Positions 1-6,662 of a stretch of 14,625 nt of DNA are shown in pieces (position 1 is the stretch's first letter; every line of letters starts with the position of its first letter). This DNA is from CAZEZY01 sp964516635 (GTDB taxonomy: Bacteria; Pseudomonadota; Gammaproteobacteria; Burkholderiales; Burkholderiaceae_C). Position numbers and translations under genes: made by a program. The notes below the pieces were generated by a model. The model saw nothing but the letters and a program-made list of their open reading frames with translations. It had not been told where the DNA came from and did no database searches. The stretch covers positions 1 through 14,625 of the forward strand of contig CAZEZY010000057.1 of NCBI GenBank assembly GCA_964516635.1, written 5' to 3'.

Positions 1-689
1 GCCAGGGGGCCGATGGGGTGGTTGCAGCCCAGCTTCATGCCGGCGTCGATGTCTTCGGCAGTGGCCAGCCCTTCGGCCAGGACAAAAAAGGCCTCGTTGA
101 TCATCGGGACCAGGATCCGGTTCACCACGAACCCGGGGGCGTTCTTCACGGTGATGGGCGATTTCCCCAGAGCCAGGGCCAGCGCATGAACCGCAGCGTG
201 GGTGTCGTCGCTGGTCTGAAGGCCTCGGATGATCTCGACCAGGGCCATCATGGGCACCGGGTTGAAGAAGTGCATGCCGATGAAACGGTCGGCCCGCTGG
301 GTGACGGCCGCCAGCTGGGTGATGCTGATCGAGCTGGTGTTGGTGGCCACCAGGGTCTCGGGCGGCAACAGGCTGTCCAGCTGGCGGAGGATCTTGATCT
401 TCAGTTCCAGGTTTTCGGTGGCGGCTTCGATCACCAGCTGGGCGCTGGCGAGGTCTTCGTGGCGCGTGGACCCGGTGATGCGGGCCAGCGCAGCATCTTT
501 GTCGGCGGCGGTGATCTTGTCCCTCTTGATGAGGCGGTCGAGGCTGCCCGCGACCGCGGCAATCCCTTTCTGGACAGCGGCTTCGCTGATGTCCACCATG
601 ACCACGTGGATGCCGCTGGTGGCGCAAGCCTGCGCGATGCCGTTGCCCATGGTGCCCGCGCCGATGATGCCGACGGTCTGAATCTGCAT
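1..689 (-). CDS. 3-hydroxybutyryl-CoA dehydrogenase, 3' end beyond window
   Basis: NAD(P)-dependent oxidation of (S)-3-hydroxybutyryl-CoA to acetoacetyl-CoA in the cytosol (family Hbd/PaaH). Translating the minus strand from the ATG at 689 gives 229 residues with no stop before the edge; the family is usually about 280 residues, so roughly 50 C-terminal residues are missing. The Rossmann fingerprint GAGTMG lies at residues 10-15 with the ribose-binding Asp33. NTSS is at 117-120, the catalytic His140 in GMHFFNP, its partner Glu152, and Asn190 in the FVVNRI segment, so the active site is complete. A clear AGGAG lies 8 nt before the ATG. It follows the phasin gene on the same strand but is separated from it by a terminator and a candidate promoter. 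It makes the (S) isomer, so it belongs to beta-oxidation, phenylacetate or butyrate metabolism rather than the (R)-specific PHB synthesis step. The choice between hbd and paaH cannot be made here. Confidence 0.95.
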   Translation of the reverse strand, partial: MQIQTVGIIGAGTMGNGIAQACATSGIHVVMVDISEAAVQKGIAAVAGSLDRLIKRDKITAADKDAALARITGSTRHEDLASAQLVIEAATENLELKIKILRQLDSLLPPETLVATNTSSISITQLAAVTQRADRFIGMHFFNPVPMMALVEIIRGLQTSDDTHAAVHALALALGKSPITVKNAPGFVVNRILVPMINEAFFVLAEGLATAEDIDAGMKLGCNHPIGPL

Positions 690-726
690 GAATGGTTCTC
701 CTGAAGGGTCAATGTCTGGAGTGCCC

Positions 727-754
727 ATTATGAAGGCATCAGCGACCCCTCCAA
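727..754 (-). promoter_or_regulatory. Candidate promoter of the hydroxybutyryl-CoA dehydrogenase gene
   Basis: On the minus strand a -10-like CATAAT (727-732, 5 of 6) is preceded after 16 bp by a weak -35-like TTGGAG (749-754, 3 of 6). Transcription would start near 720, about 30 nt before the start codon and just past the U-run of the phasin terminator. The position is sensible but the -35 match is poor. Confidence 0.35.
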
Positions 755-788
755 AAACAGAAAAGCCCTCCGGGTTACCGAGGGCTTT
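753..788 (-). terminator. Rho-independent terminator of the phasin gene
   Basis: A 9-bp perfect stem (AAAGCCCTC at 762-770 and GAGGGCTTT at 780-788) with a 9-nt loop is followed, on the minus strand, by a T-rich run (TTTTCTGTTTTT). It lies about 45 bp downstream of the phasin stop codon and would separate phasin transcription from the dehydrogenase gene. The plus strand also has an A/T-rich edge, but it is weaker in that direction. Confidence 0.85.
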
Positions 789-795
789 CAGAGGA

Positions 796-814
796 ATCCC
801 TCACGAGGAGGGAT
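796..814 (-). other. Small inverted repeat after the phasin stop codon
   Basis: ATCCCTC (796-802) and GAGGGAT (808-814) form a 7-bp perfect stem with a 5-nt loop, placed between the phasin stop and the main terminator. It has no T-run. It could be a 3'-end stabilising hairpin in the phasin mRNA; its function is not established. Confidence 0.5.
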
Positions 815-830
815 GGCCTCAGGTGACGCT

Positions 831-1382
831 TCAGGCGGCGGCCTTGCCGCTCTTGGCAGGCTTGCCAGCGCTCACGGCGGTGGTGGTCATGGCGTTGAAG
901 TTGGCTTCGGCCAGTTCGGTGGCTTGCTTGACGGCCTTCTGCACCGATTCCATGGCAGCGGTGGCGGTGGACACGGCGTTCTTGACGGCGGCCACGGCAG
1001 ACTCGGAACCCTGGGGGGCGTTCTTCACGGCACCATCCACAGCGGCAACGAATTGCTTCTGGGCATCGGCAGCCTGGACTTCGGCCAGCTTGGTGAACTC
1101 GGCGCCCATGCTGGTGGCGATGTCGTACAGGTGACGGCTGTAGGAAGCGGCTTTCTCGGCCATCGGCTGCATCACGGTGTTCTGCAGGGCGACCAGCTCT
1201 TGCAGGTCTTTCACGCTCATCACGGCCTGGGCGTGGCTGGCGCCTTCGCTCAGGGAAGCCTTGGCGGCTTGCAGGTTCAGCTCGTTCAGCTTTTCGACGC
1301 TGGTCAGGGCCTTGCTGCTCAGATCGAACAGGGTGGCAACTTGGGCTTTCTGGGCGGCGATGATTTGTTCAACGGTCAACAT
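831..1382 (-). CDS. phaP: Phasin family protein (PHA granule-associated)
   Basis: Phasins coat polyhydroxyalkanoate granules and control their number and size. The 183-residue product has the family's usual length and composition. It is rich in Ala, Lys, Gln and Glu, almost entirely predicted amphipathic helix, without cysteine, and ends in a flexible Lys/Ala/Gly tail (from about residue 172). The N-terminal segment MLTVEQIIAAQKAQVATLFD resembles the Burkholderiales Phasin_2/PhaP type. The start is fixed by AAGGAG placed 7 nt before the ATG. The gene has its own promoter region, with two PhaR-like operators upstream, and a terminator downstream, so it is probably monocistronic. Such phasins are normally made in large amounts only when PHB accumulates. 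Burkholderiales often carry several paralogues, so which phaP this is cannot be told. Confidence 0.93.
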   Translation of the reverse strand: MLTVEQIIAAQKAQVATLFDLSSKALTSVEKLNELNLQAAKASLSEGASHAQAVMSVKDLQELVALQNTVMQPMAEKAASYSRHLYDIATSMGAEFTKLAEVQAADAQKQFVAAVDGAVKNAPQGSESAVAAVKNAVSTATAAMESVQKAVKQATELAEANFNAMTTTAVSAGKPAKSGKAAA

Positions 1383-1457
1383 GGAAATACTCCTTGAAAA
1401 GTGACTGACAGCAAATGGAACTGTCGAGCGCTATCGCGTCAAAACCGTGTCAGCCCG

Positions 1458-1485
1458 GTTATGCTGCGCTGCAACATGATGTCAA
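1458..1485 (-). promoter_or_regulatory. Candidate sigma-70 promoter of the phasin gene
   Basis: The minus strand carries a perfect -35 TTGACA (1480-1485), a 16-bp spacer and a -10-like CATAAC (1458-1463, 4 of 6), about 75 bp before the phasin start. A TATACT (1485-1490) just upstream could be the -10 of an alternative promoter with a weak -35, TTGCAT. The proximal TGC/GCA dyad fills the spacer, as expected for a repressed promoter. Confidence 0.55.
1462..1476. promoter_or_regulatory. Putative PhaR/PhbF operator, proximal copy
   Basis: The 15-mer TGCTGCGCTGCAACA has dyad symmetry (TGC-N3-GCA core). It matches the form TG-N-TGC-N3-GCAA that I remember as the recognition pattern of the PHB regulator PhbF/PhaR in Betaproteobacteria. 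It lies between the -35 and -10 of the candidate phasin promoter, overlapping the first two bases of the -10, so a bound repressor would block RNA polymerase. The regulator gene itself is not in this window. Confidence 0.65.
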
Positions 1486-1513
1486 GTATAGGGTCATTTT
1501 CAGGGAATGCAAG

Positions 1514-1540
1514 CTTTTTTGTTGCAGTGCAGCAAAAAAG
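1514..1540. promoter_or_regulatory. Putative PhaR/PhbF operator, distal copy, with A/T-tract flanks
   Basis: The core at 1520-1534, read on the minus strand, is TGCTGCACTGCAACA, differing from the proximal copy by one base, so the two copies are in inverted orientation 58 bp apart (centre to centre). Flanking T6 and A6 tracts extend the dyad to 27 bp with 12 of 13 arm positions matching. The T-run precedes and the A-run follows the dyad on both strands, so it is not an intrinsic terminator. It lies between the phasin and copD-like genes and could affect either. Confidence 0.6.
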
Positions 1541-1614
1541 TCACAAAAGACCTCCGGAGTCATGGGCGACGCAAAGCTGATAAGGTTCGTTTTCTCAAAA
1601 TCAAGGATGTCTGC

Positions 1615-2082
1615 ATGCTCTACGCCTCACTGAAAACCTTGCACCTGCTCGCGATCGTGATCTGGATCGGTGGCATGGTGTTTGCCCATTTCTTTCTGCG
1701 GCCTGCCGTGGCAGCGCTGGAACCGCCAGCGCGCCTGCGTCTGATGCAGGACGTGCTCAAGCGGTTTTTCACCGCGATCACCTATGTGTCGCTGCTGGCC
1801 CTGTTCACCGGTTTCTGGATGATGGGCAATGTGGCCAAGAACGTGGTGCAGTCGGGTGGGTCTTTCACATCGCCCCCTGACTGGACCATCATGGCCCTGC
1901 TGGGCACCCTGATGGTCCTGATCTTCGGTCATATCCGGTTTGCCCTGTATGGTCGTCTGAACAAGGCGGTGGCCGCGTCCGACTGGGCCGCTGCCGGCGC
2001 TGCCCTGAACAAGGTTCGCCAGTGGGTGCTGGTGAACCTGTCCATCGGCGTGGTCATCATCGTGGTGACGCTGATGACCTGA
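1615..2082 (+). CDS. CopD-family integral membrane protein
   Basis: A 155-residue protein with four likely membrane helices (about residues 4-28, 50-70, 88-110 and 136-153). The opening LKTLHLLAIVIWIGGMVF, with His10 in the first helix, is the pattern shared by CopD-like and HemJ-like small membrane proteins; His25 and His106 are further possible metal or haem ligands. CopD members are linked to copper uptake, but many short stand-alone members have no proven role. The reading frame is open back to 1507, but the ATG at 1615 is preferred: AAGGA lies 7 nt before it and the family N-terminus begins there. It is divergent from the phasin gene, and its 3' end overlaps the 3' end of the convergent acetyltransferase gene by 26 bp. 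The substrate is unknown. Confidence 0.8.
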   Translation: MLYASLKTLHLLAIVIWIGGMVFAHFFLRPAVAALEPPARLRLMQDVLKRFFTAITYVSLLALFTGFWMMGNVAKNVVQSGGSFTSPPDWTIMALLGTLMVLIFGHIRFALYGRLNKAVAASDWAAAGAALNKVRQWVLVNLSIGVVIIVVTLMT

Positions 2083-4738
2083 CCGGGAGCGGCAGTTCGA
2101 CGTGCCGCAAATCGCGGTCGTCGGGGTGCACCTGCACGCTGAAACCCAGGCGGCGGGCGAGTTCCAGCATCCCGGTGTTCTCCCGGAGCACCGTGCCCAC
2201 GATCCGGCGCGTGCCGTTGGCGCTGAGGTAGCGGATCAGTTTCTCCATCAGGATGCGGCCGAGCCGTTGTCCCTTGATGTCCGATCGAACCAGCACCCCG
2301 AATTCGGCTGCGTCGTTGTCGGGGTCGCAGATGCCGCGAACCGCACCGATGGTTTCTTCGCCCCCCCCTGAGGCAGGCACGGTGGCAATGAACGCCATTT
2401 CCCGTTCGTAATCGATCTGCGTCAGCCGGGCCAGTTCGCTGTGCTCGATGCTGCGGCGGCTGTAGAAGATGCGCATCCGCATGTCTTCCGGATCGATTTG
2501 TTCCAGGAAGGCCAGGTGCTGCGCCTCGTCTTCCGGGCGGATCGGGCGCAGCGTGACCGTGCGGCCATCGGCCAGCGTCAGCTGTTCGATCAGTTCCTGA
2601 GGGTAGGGCCGGATCGCAAATCGCGCAGCGCCTGCCGGGCATGAACGGCTGAGTCTCACCCGGGCATCCAGCGCCACGGCACCCTGGTGGTCGACCACCA
2701 GGGGGTTGATGTCCAGTTCGGCGATTTCGGGCACATCGGCCAGCAGCCTCGACACCGCCACCAGCGACGACACGATGGATTCGTGATGAGCGGGCGGGAC
2801 ATCCCGGTAGCCATTAAGCAGCTTGCTGATGCGCGTGCGGTCGATCAGCGATCGCGCCAGCGTGCCGTTCAGGGGCGGCAGGGCGAGGGCTCGGTCGGCC
2901 ACGACTTCGACCGAAATGCCTCCCTGCCCGAAGAGGATGACGGGCCCGAACAGCGGGTCGATGCTGGCGCCCACGATGAGTTCGTGCGCGTGTTGCCGAC
3001 GGATCATGGGCTGCACGGTGAAACCGTCGAGCCGGGCATCGGGCATGCGCTCGGCCACCCGGGCGAGCATGGCTTCAGCGGCCTGCGTCACTTCGGCCGC
3101 GTTGTGCAGGTTGAGCCGGACGCCACCCACATCGGATTTGTGGGTGATGTCGTGCGACAGGATTTTCAGCACCACCGGGTAACCCAGGGTTTCGGCGGCA
3201 TAGACGGCAGCCTGGGCCTGAGGGGGCACGACACGGGTCGGCGTGACCGGGATACCCGCCCGTTGCAGAAAGGCCTTGGCCTCGGGCTCGGTGAGCCATT
3301 CGCGACCGTCGGCGAGGACGAAGTCGACCAGCTCGCGGAGGCCGGGCAGGTCGAATCCACCGATCATGGCCACCGCCGGCGGGGTTTCCATGAGCTCCAC
3401 CTGATGGCGGCGGTATTGCTGCAGGAAGGAAAACGCCCGAACCGCTTCTTCCGGTGTGTCGTAGTCCGGGACACCGGCTCGGCGGAAGATCTCGCGTGCC
3501 TCGGCGACGGCCGAGTGCCCCAACCAGCTGCCCAGCACGCGCGGCGGCTTTTCGCTGGCCAGTGGGGCCAGGGCCTCGGCCACGGCGGTGCTGGGGACGA
3601 TGGCGGTGGGGGCCTGGACGAACAGGATGGCGCTCTCGCGCTCCTGGCGAAGCAGCTTCAGCGCGTCCACATAGCGATGCGCTGGTGCATCGCCGATGAT
3701 GTCCACCGGGTTGGCGCGCGACCAGTGGGCCGGCAGCACCTGATCCAGGGCCTCCACCGTTTCGGGGCTCAGGGTGGTGAGTTCGACATCGGCATAGGCA
3801 GCCGCATCGGCCGCCATCACGCCGGCCCCGCCACCGTTGGTGAGGACGATCAGCTTCTCGCTGCGGTTGTCGCGGAAACGGGCCAGCAACTCGGCCGCCA
3901 GGAACAGGTGCTGCAAGGTGAACACCCGCAACATGCCGGCGCGGGAAATCGCGGCATCGAACACTTCGTCGGAACCCGCGAGCGCCCCGGTGTGGGATGC
4001 GGCCGCCTTCTGTCCTTGGGCCGAGCGACCGGCCTTGACCACGATGACGGGCTTGTTGCGGGCCGCCGCCCGCGCCGCCGACATGAACTTCCGGGGCGAT
4101 TCGATCGACTCGATGTAGAGCAGGATGGCCCGCGTGCGGGGATCACTGGCCAGAAAGTCGAGCATGTCGCCGAAGTCGACATCGGTGTGTTCCCCGAGCG
4201 AGACAAAGTGCGAGAAGCCGATCTGACGGGAATTCGCCCAGTCGAGCATGGCCGTGACCAGGGCCCCCGACTGGGACACGAAGGCGATCGGCCCGGGGGC
4301 GGCATTCGCGTGGGCGAAACTCGCGTTCAGCCCCAGATGGGGCACCAGCATGCCAATGCAGTTGGGCCCGAGGATGCGCAGGGTGTGAGGTCGAGCGGCA
4401 TCGAGCATGGCCTGTTTCTGCGCCGGGGTGAGCCCGGCCGTGACCACCACCGCCGCGCGCGTGCCCCGCGCGCCCAGATCGGCGATCAGCTCGGGCACGG
4501 TGGCGGCCGGTGTGCAGACCACGGCCAGATCGGGGGCTTCAGGCAGGGCCTCGACCGAACGGAAACAGGGGTGTTCACCCAGTCGGTCCAGCCGGGGGTT
4601 GACCGGCAGGAGACGGCCCTGGAAGCCGTTGGACACGTTCTGCCAGACCGTGGCCCCCACGCTGCCGGCTCGATCGGATGCGCCCAGCACCGCCACGCTT
4701 CGGGGAGCGAACAGGCATTCGAGGTTGCGCACGCTCAT
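2057..4738 (-). CDS. pat: Pat-type protein lysine acetyltransferase (acyl-CoA synthetase-like/GNAT fusion)
   Basis: The 893-residue product has the length and domain order of Salmonella Pat / E. coli PatZ (YfiQ), which acetylates and inactivates acetyl-CoA synthetase. A CoA-binding Rossmann domain spans about 5-130 (GASDRAG at 19-25, GPNCIGM at 124-130). A succinyl-CoA-ligase-like region follows to about 450, with SQSGAL at 155-160, SHTGALAG at 248-255 and an NGGGAG loop at 301-306. An ATP-grasp domain covers about 485-700. A GNAT domain covers about 728-885, with the acetyl-CoA loop near GQRLGRI (823-829) and Glu812 as a possible catalytic base. The ATG at 4738 lies 5 nt after the stop of the DUF502 gene and has no strong Shine-Dalgarno, which suggests translational coupling; the frame stays open upstream, inside that gene. 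His249 sits where ADP-forming acetyl-CoA synthetases carry the phosphorylated histidine, so some ligase activity is possible. Confidence 0.9.
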   Translation of the reverse strand: MSVRNLECLFAPRSVAVLGASDRAGSVGATVWQNVSNGFQGRLLPVNPRLDRLGEHPCFRSVEALPEAPDLAVVCTPAATVPELIADLGARGTRAAVVVTAGLTPAQKQAMLDAARPHTLRILGPNCIGMLVPHLGLNASFAHANAAPGPIAFVSQSGALVTAMLDWANSRQIGFSHFVSLGEHTDVDFGDMLDFLASDPRTRAILLYIESIESPRKFMSAARAAARNKPVIVVKAGRSAQGQKAAASHTGALAGSDEVFDAAISRAGMLRVFTLQHLFLAAELLARFRDNRSEKLIVLTNGGGAGVMAADAAAYADVELTTLSPETVEALDQVLPAHWSRANPVDIIGDAPAHRYVDALKLLRQERESAILFVQAPTAIVPSTAVAEALAPLASEKPPRVLGSWLGHSAVAEAREIFRRAGVPDYDTPEEAVRAFSFLQQYRRHQVELMETPPAVAMIGGFDLPGLRELVDFVLADGREWLTEPEAKAFLQRAGIPVTPTRVVPPQAQAAVYAAETLGYPVVLKILSHDITHKSDVGGVRLNLHNAAEVTQAAEAMLARVAERMPDARLDGFTVQPMIRRQHAHELIVGASIDPLFGPVILFGQGGISVEVVADRALALPPLNGTLARSLIDRTRISKLLNGYRDVPPAHHESIVSSLVAVSRLLADVPEIAELDINPLVVDHQGAVALDARVRLSRSCPAGAARFAIRPYPQELIEQLTLADGRTVTLRPIRPEDEAQHLAFLEQIDPEDMRMRIFYSRRSIEHSELARLTQIDYEREMAFIATVPASGGGEETIGAVRGICDPDNDAAEFGVLVRSDIKGQRLGRILMEKLIRYLSANGTRRIVGTVLRENTGMLELARRLGFSVQVHPDDRDLRHVELPLPVRSSASPR

Positions 4739-4743
4739 GACGG

Positions 4744-5334
4744 TCACTTGTTGCGGCCGGCCATCCAGGCGATCAGGGAGGAGCGCATGGCTTCTTCGAC
4801 CGACATGTTGATGGGGGTGAGCCATTCGCGTGGCACGAACAGGGTGTAGCCACCAATCATGTAGCTCATGGGCAGGTAGACAGCCACCCGGTCACCGGGC
4901 AGGAATCCGCCGGGCAGGCCATGCAGGTGATTGCGGGTGATCAGGCCCACGATTTCCACCGGATAGTCGGGCATGCGCACGATCACCACCTGTTGCGGCG
5001 TCTCGCTGCGGTGCTGGGGCGAGAAGTAGTCGGCAAAACTCTTGAGCGAGTTGTAGACGCTTTTCACCACCGGGGTGTTGGTGAAAGGCAGTTCGACCCA
5101 GCTCAGCAGACGGGCTGTGGCGTCGCGCGAAATCAGGAAGCCGGCCAGGATGATCAGGGCGGCGGTCAGGATCAGGCCCAGTCCCGGAATGTAAAAATTG
5201 CCGACAATCGGGCGGATGAACTGCATGGCAAACGACTCCGACCAGGCCACCAGGGCGTAAAGCAGGTAGACGGTCAGGCCGAGGGGCAGTATGGTGATGA
5301 GACCGCGAAGGAAGTACTGTGACAGTCTTTTCAT
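4744..5334 (-). CDS. DUF502 family membrane protein
   Basis: The 196-residue product matches the DUF502 family. Two membrane helices lie at about 9-31 and 49-69. Conserved family segments follow: the P-G-L-G turn (50-53), FTNTPVVKSVYNSLKSF (84-100), a beta-rich central domain with LPGGFLPGD (140-148), and the closing MSVEEAMRSSLIAW (177-190). The ATG at 5334 is chosen because family members start near MKR just before the first helix; an in-frame ATG at 5409 would add 25 unlikely residues and overlap the divergent gene. No good Shine-Dalgarno is visible. The gene ends 5 bp before pat and is probably transcribed with it. The function is unknown; homologues are implicated only loosely in envelope processes. 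Confidence 0.85.
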   Translation of the reverse strand: MKRLSQYFLRGLITILPLGLTVYLLYALVAWSESFAMQFIRPIVGNFYIPGLGLILTAALIILAGFLISRDATARLLSWVELPFTNTPVVKSVYNSLKSFADYFSPQHRSETPQQVVIVRMPDYPVEIVGLITRNHLHGLPGGFLPGDRVAVYLPMSYMIGGYTLFVPREWLTPINMSVEEAMRSSLIAWMAGRNK

Positions 5335-5395
5335 ATGCAAGGTGTGTGAACAGCGCCGATTGTGCGCGATGGTGGCACAACAGTGGGATTTTTGA

Positions 5396-5728
5396 ATGAC
5401 AGAAATCAAGGCATTTTTTCAGGGTCTCCTGACGGCCGTGCTGAAGGTGACGCTGTGGTTGATCATGGCGGTGGCCGCTGTGTTCCTGCTGGCGCTGGCG
5501 CTGGTCTTGCTGCTGCTGGGCGTCCTGTGGGCGCTGGTGCGCGGCAAAAAACCGGTTCCTCCCGTGTTGGTGGGGCGCTTCCACCGTTTCACCACCGAAC
5601 GGGTGTGGCCGGGTACCGCCGCCAGGCGCACCACCGACGCCAGCGCAGACGTGGTCGACGTCGAGGTGCGCGAAGTGAACACCCCGCGGGTGTCCACGGA
5701 TGGTCGCCCACCGAAAGACACCGACTGA
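5396..5728 (+). CDS. Small single-helix membrane protein, function unknown
   Basis: I recognise no named family. The 110-residue product has a short amphipathic N-terminus, a long hydrophobic stretch at about 15-48 (one long helix or a tight hairpin), a basic segment RGKKP (49-53), and a soluble C-terminal tail of about 55 residues that is mixed-charge and probably disordered. By the positive-inside rule the tail is cytoplasmic if there is a single helix. The start is supported by a weak GGGA about 9 nt upstream and by a 61-bp gap to the divergent DUF502 gene. Base composition and codon use match the neighbours, which argues for a real gene. Its stop codon lies within a dyad shared with the end of the convergent rsmI. 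Confidence 0.7.
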   Translation: MTEIKAFFQGLLTAVLKVTLWLIMAVAAVFLLALALVLLLLGVLWALVRGKKPVPPVLVGRFHRFTTERVWPGTAARRTTDASADVVDVEVREVNTPRVSTDGRPPKDTD

Positions 5729-5746
5729 CAGGCGCTCGGGTCAGTC
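5723..5746. other. Inverted repeat spanning two convergent stop codons
   Basis: GACTGAC (5723-5729) and GTCAGTC (5740-5746) form a perfect 7-bp stem with a 10-nt loop. The left arm contains the TGA of the small membrane protein gene and the right arm contains the TGA of rsmI on the other strand. There is no T-run, so it is at best a weak bidirectional 3'-end structure. Confidence 0.5.
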
Positions 5747-6661
5747 CTGGTCCTGTCGCAGGGTGAGCGCCGCCTGGTAAAGGGTGTTCTTGGAGAGGCC
5801 CGTGATCGAGGCGCACAGTCGGGCAGCGGTCTTGACGGGCAGTTCCGTCAGCAGCAAGGCCAGGGTTCTTCGGGCGTCGGCAGGGAGTTCGTCAATGGTG
5901 TGCGCCGATGGCGGGACCGGGTGCAGGACCAGCACGAATTCGCCGCGATGTCGGTGATCGTCCTGTTCCAGCCACCCGGGCAGATCCCTGCAGGCCAGGG
6001 TGGCCACTTCCTCAAACTGTTTGGTCAGCTCCCGGCCCACGGTGACCAGGCGCTCGTTCAGGCTGGCCAGGTCGCGGGCCAGGGCCGAGATCCGGTGGGG
6101 AGACTCGAGCACCACGCAGGCATGGGACTGCTTGATGACACGGCGCAGGGCCGCATCCCTGTCGGCGCCTTTGTGGGGAAGGAATCCGGTGAATTCGAAG
6201 GCCGGCCCTGACTGCCCTGGCGCCAGACCCGCCACACTGACGAGCGCGGTGACGCTGCTGGCCCCCGGCAAGGGGATGCAGCGGATGCCCGCGCTCCGGG
6301 CGGCTTCACACAGCCGGCTGCCCGGATCGCTGACCCCGGGGGTACCGGCGTCACTGACATAGGCAATGCGCTCACCCGACCGCAAGCGCTGGACAATGCC
6401 TGGCGCCGCTTCGGCCTCGTTGTGTTCATGTACCGCAATCAGGGGGCTGGCCAGCCCATAGCCACGCAGCAAGGCCCCGGTGTGGCGGGTGTCTTCGCAG
6501 GCGATCGCATCCATTTTTGAGAGCGTGCACAGGGCCCTGAACGTGATGTCGGCCAGGTTGCCGATCGGGGTGGCGACCACGTAAAGGCAGCCAGGCGGAT
6601 AATGCTGGTCACCGGCCATGGACCGGGCGGCCTGCAAGGCCAGATCGACAGAGAGGTTCAC
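5741..6661 (-). CDS. rsmI: 16S rRNA (cytidine(1402)-2'-O)-methyltransferase
   Basis: RsmI 2'-O-methylates C1402 of 16S rRNA in the decoding centre using SAM. All family signatures are present: VATPIGNLADIT (29-40), CEDTRHT (55-61), YVSDAGTPGVSDPG (101-114), LPGASSVTAL (131-140), FTGFLP (157-162), ESPHRI (186-191) and GRELTKQFEE (209-218), followed by the small C-terminal helical domain. The start is uncertain. The ATG at 6619 gives 292 residues. The GTG at 6661 gives 306 and includes the LALQAAR segment that I recall upstream of the core in Comamonadaceae homologues, so I prefer it. Neither has a clear Shine-Dalgarno. The frame is open further upstream but that part is not RsmI-like. The gene is divergent from yraN and the starts nearly touch. 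Confidence 0.93.
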   Translation of the reverse strand: MNLSVDLALQAARSMAGDQHYPPGCLYVVATPIGNLADITFRALCTLSKMDAIACEDTRHTGALLRGYGLASPLIAVHEHNEAEAAPGIVQRLRSGERIAYVSDAGTPGVSDPGSRLCEAARSAGIRCIPLPGASSVTALVSVAGLAPGQSGPAFEFTGFLPHKGADRDAALRRVIKQSHACVVLESPHRISALARDLASLNERLVTVGRELTKQFEEVATLACRDLPGWLEQDDHRHRGEFVLVLHPVPPSAHTIDELPADARRTLALLLTELPVKTAARLCASITGLSKNTLYQAALTLRQDQD

Positions 6662-6662
6662 G

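Noticed and set aside
18..704. Open frames on the plus strand across the left edge
   Set aside because: The minus strand here encodes a 3-hydroxybutyryl-CoA dehydrogenase with all active-site motifs; it is simply open at the window edge.
813..1397. A Gly/His-rich 194-codon frame on the plus strand
   Set aside because: It is the shadow of the phasin gene; its Gly-rich look comes from the complement of Ala codons.
1514..1540. Rho-independent terminator between the phasin and copD-like genes
   Set aside because: The dyad has T6 before and A6 after the stem on either strand, the reverse of what an intrinsic terminator needs; it fits an operator better.
1507..1614. Upstream extension of the copD-like frame (36 codons)
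   Set aside because: It lacks a ribosome binding site, is not membrane-like, and would run over the distal operator; the ATG at 1615 has a good AAGGA.
2687..4849. A 720-codon open frame antisense to pat
   Set aside because: It has the same cause: the composition is that of a GC-rich shadow frame and no family is recognisable, whereas the minus strand encodes a full-length Pat protein.
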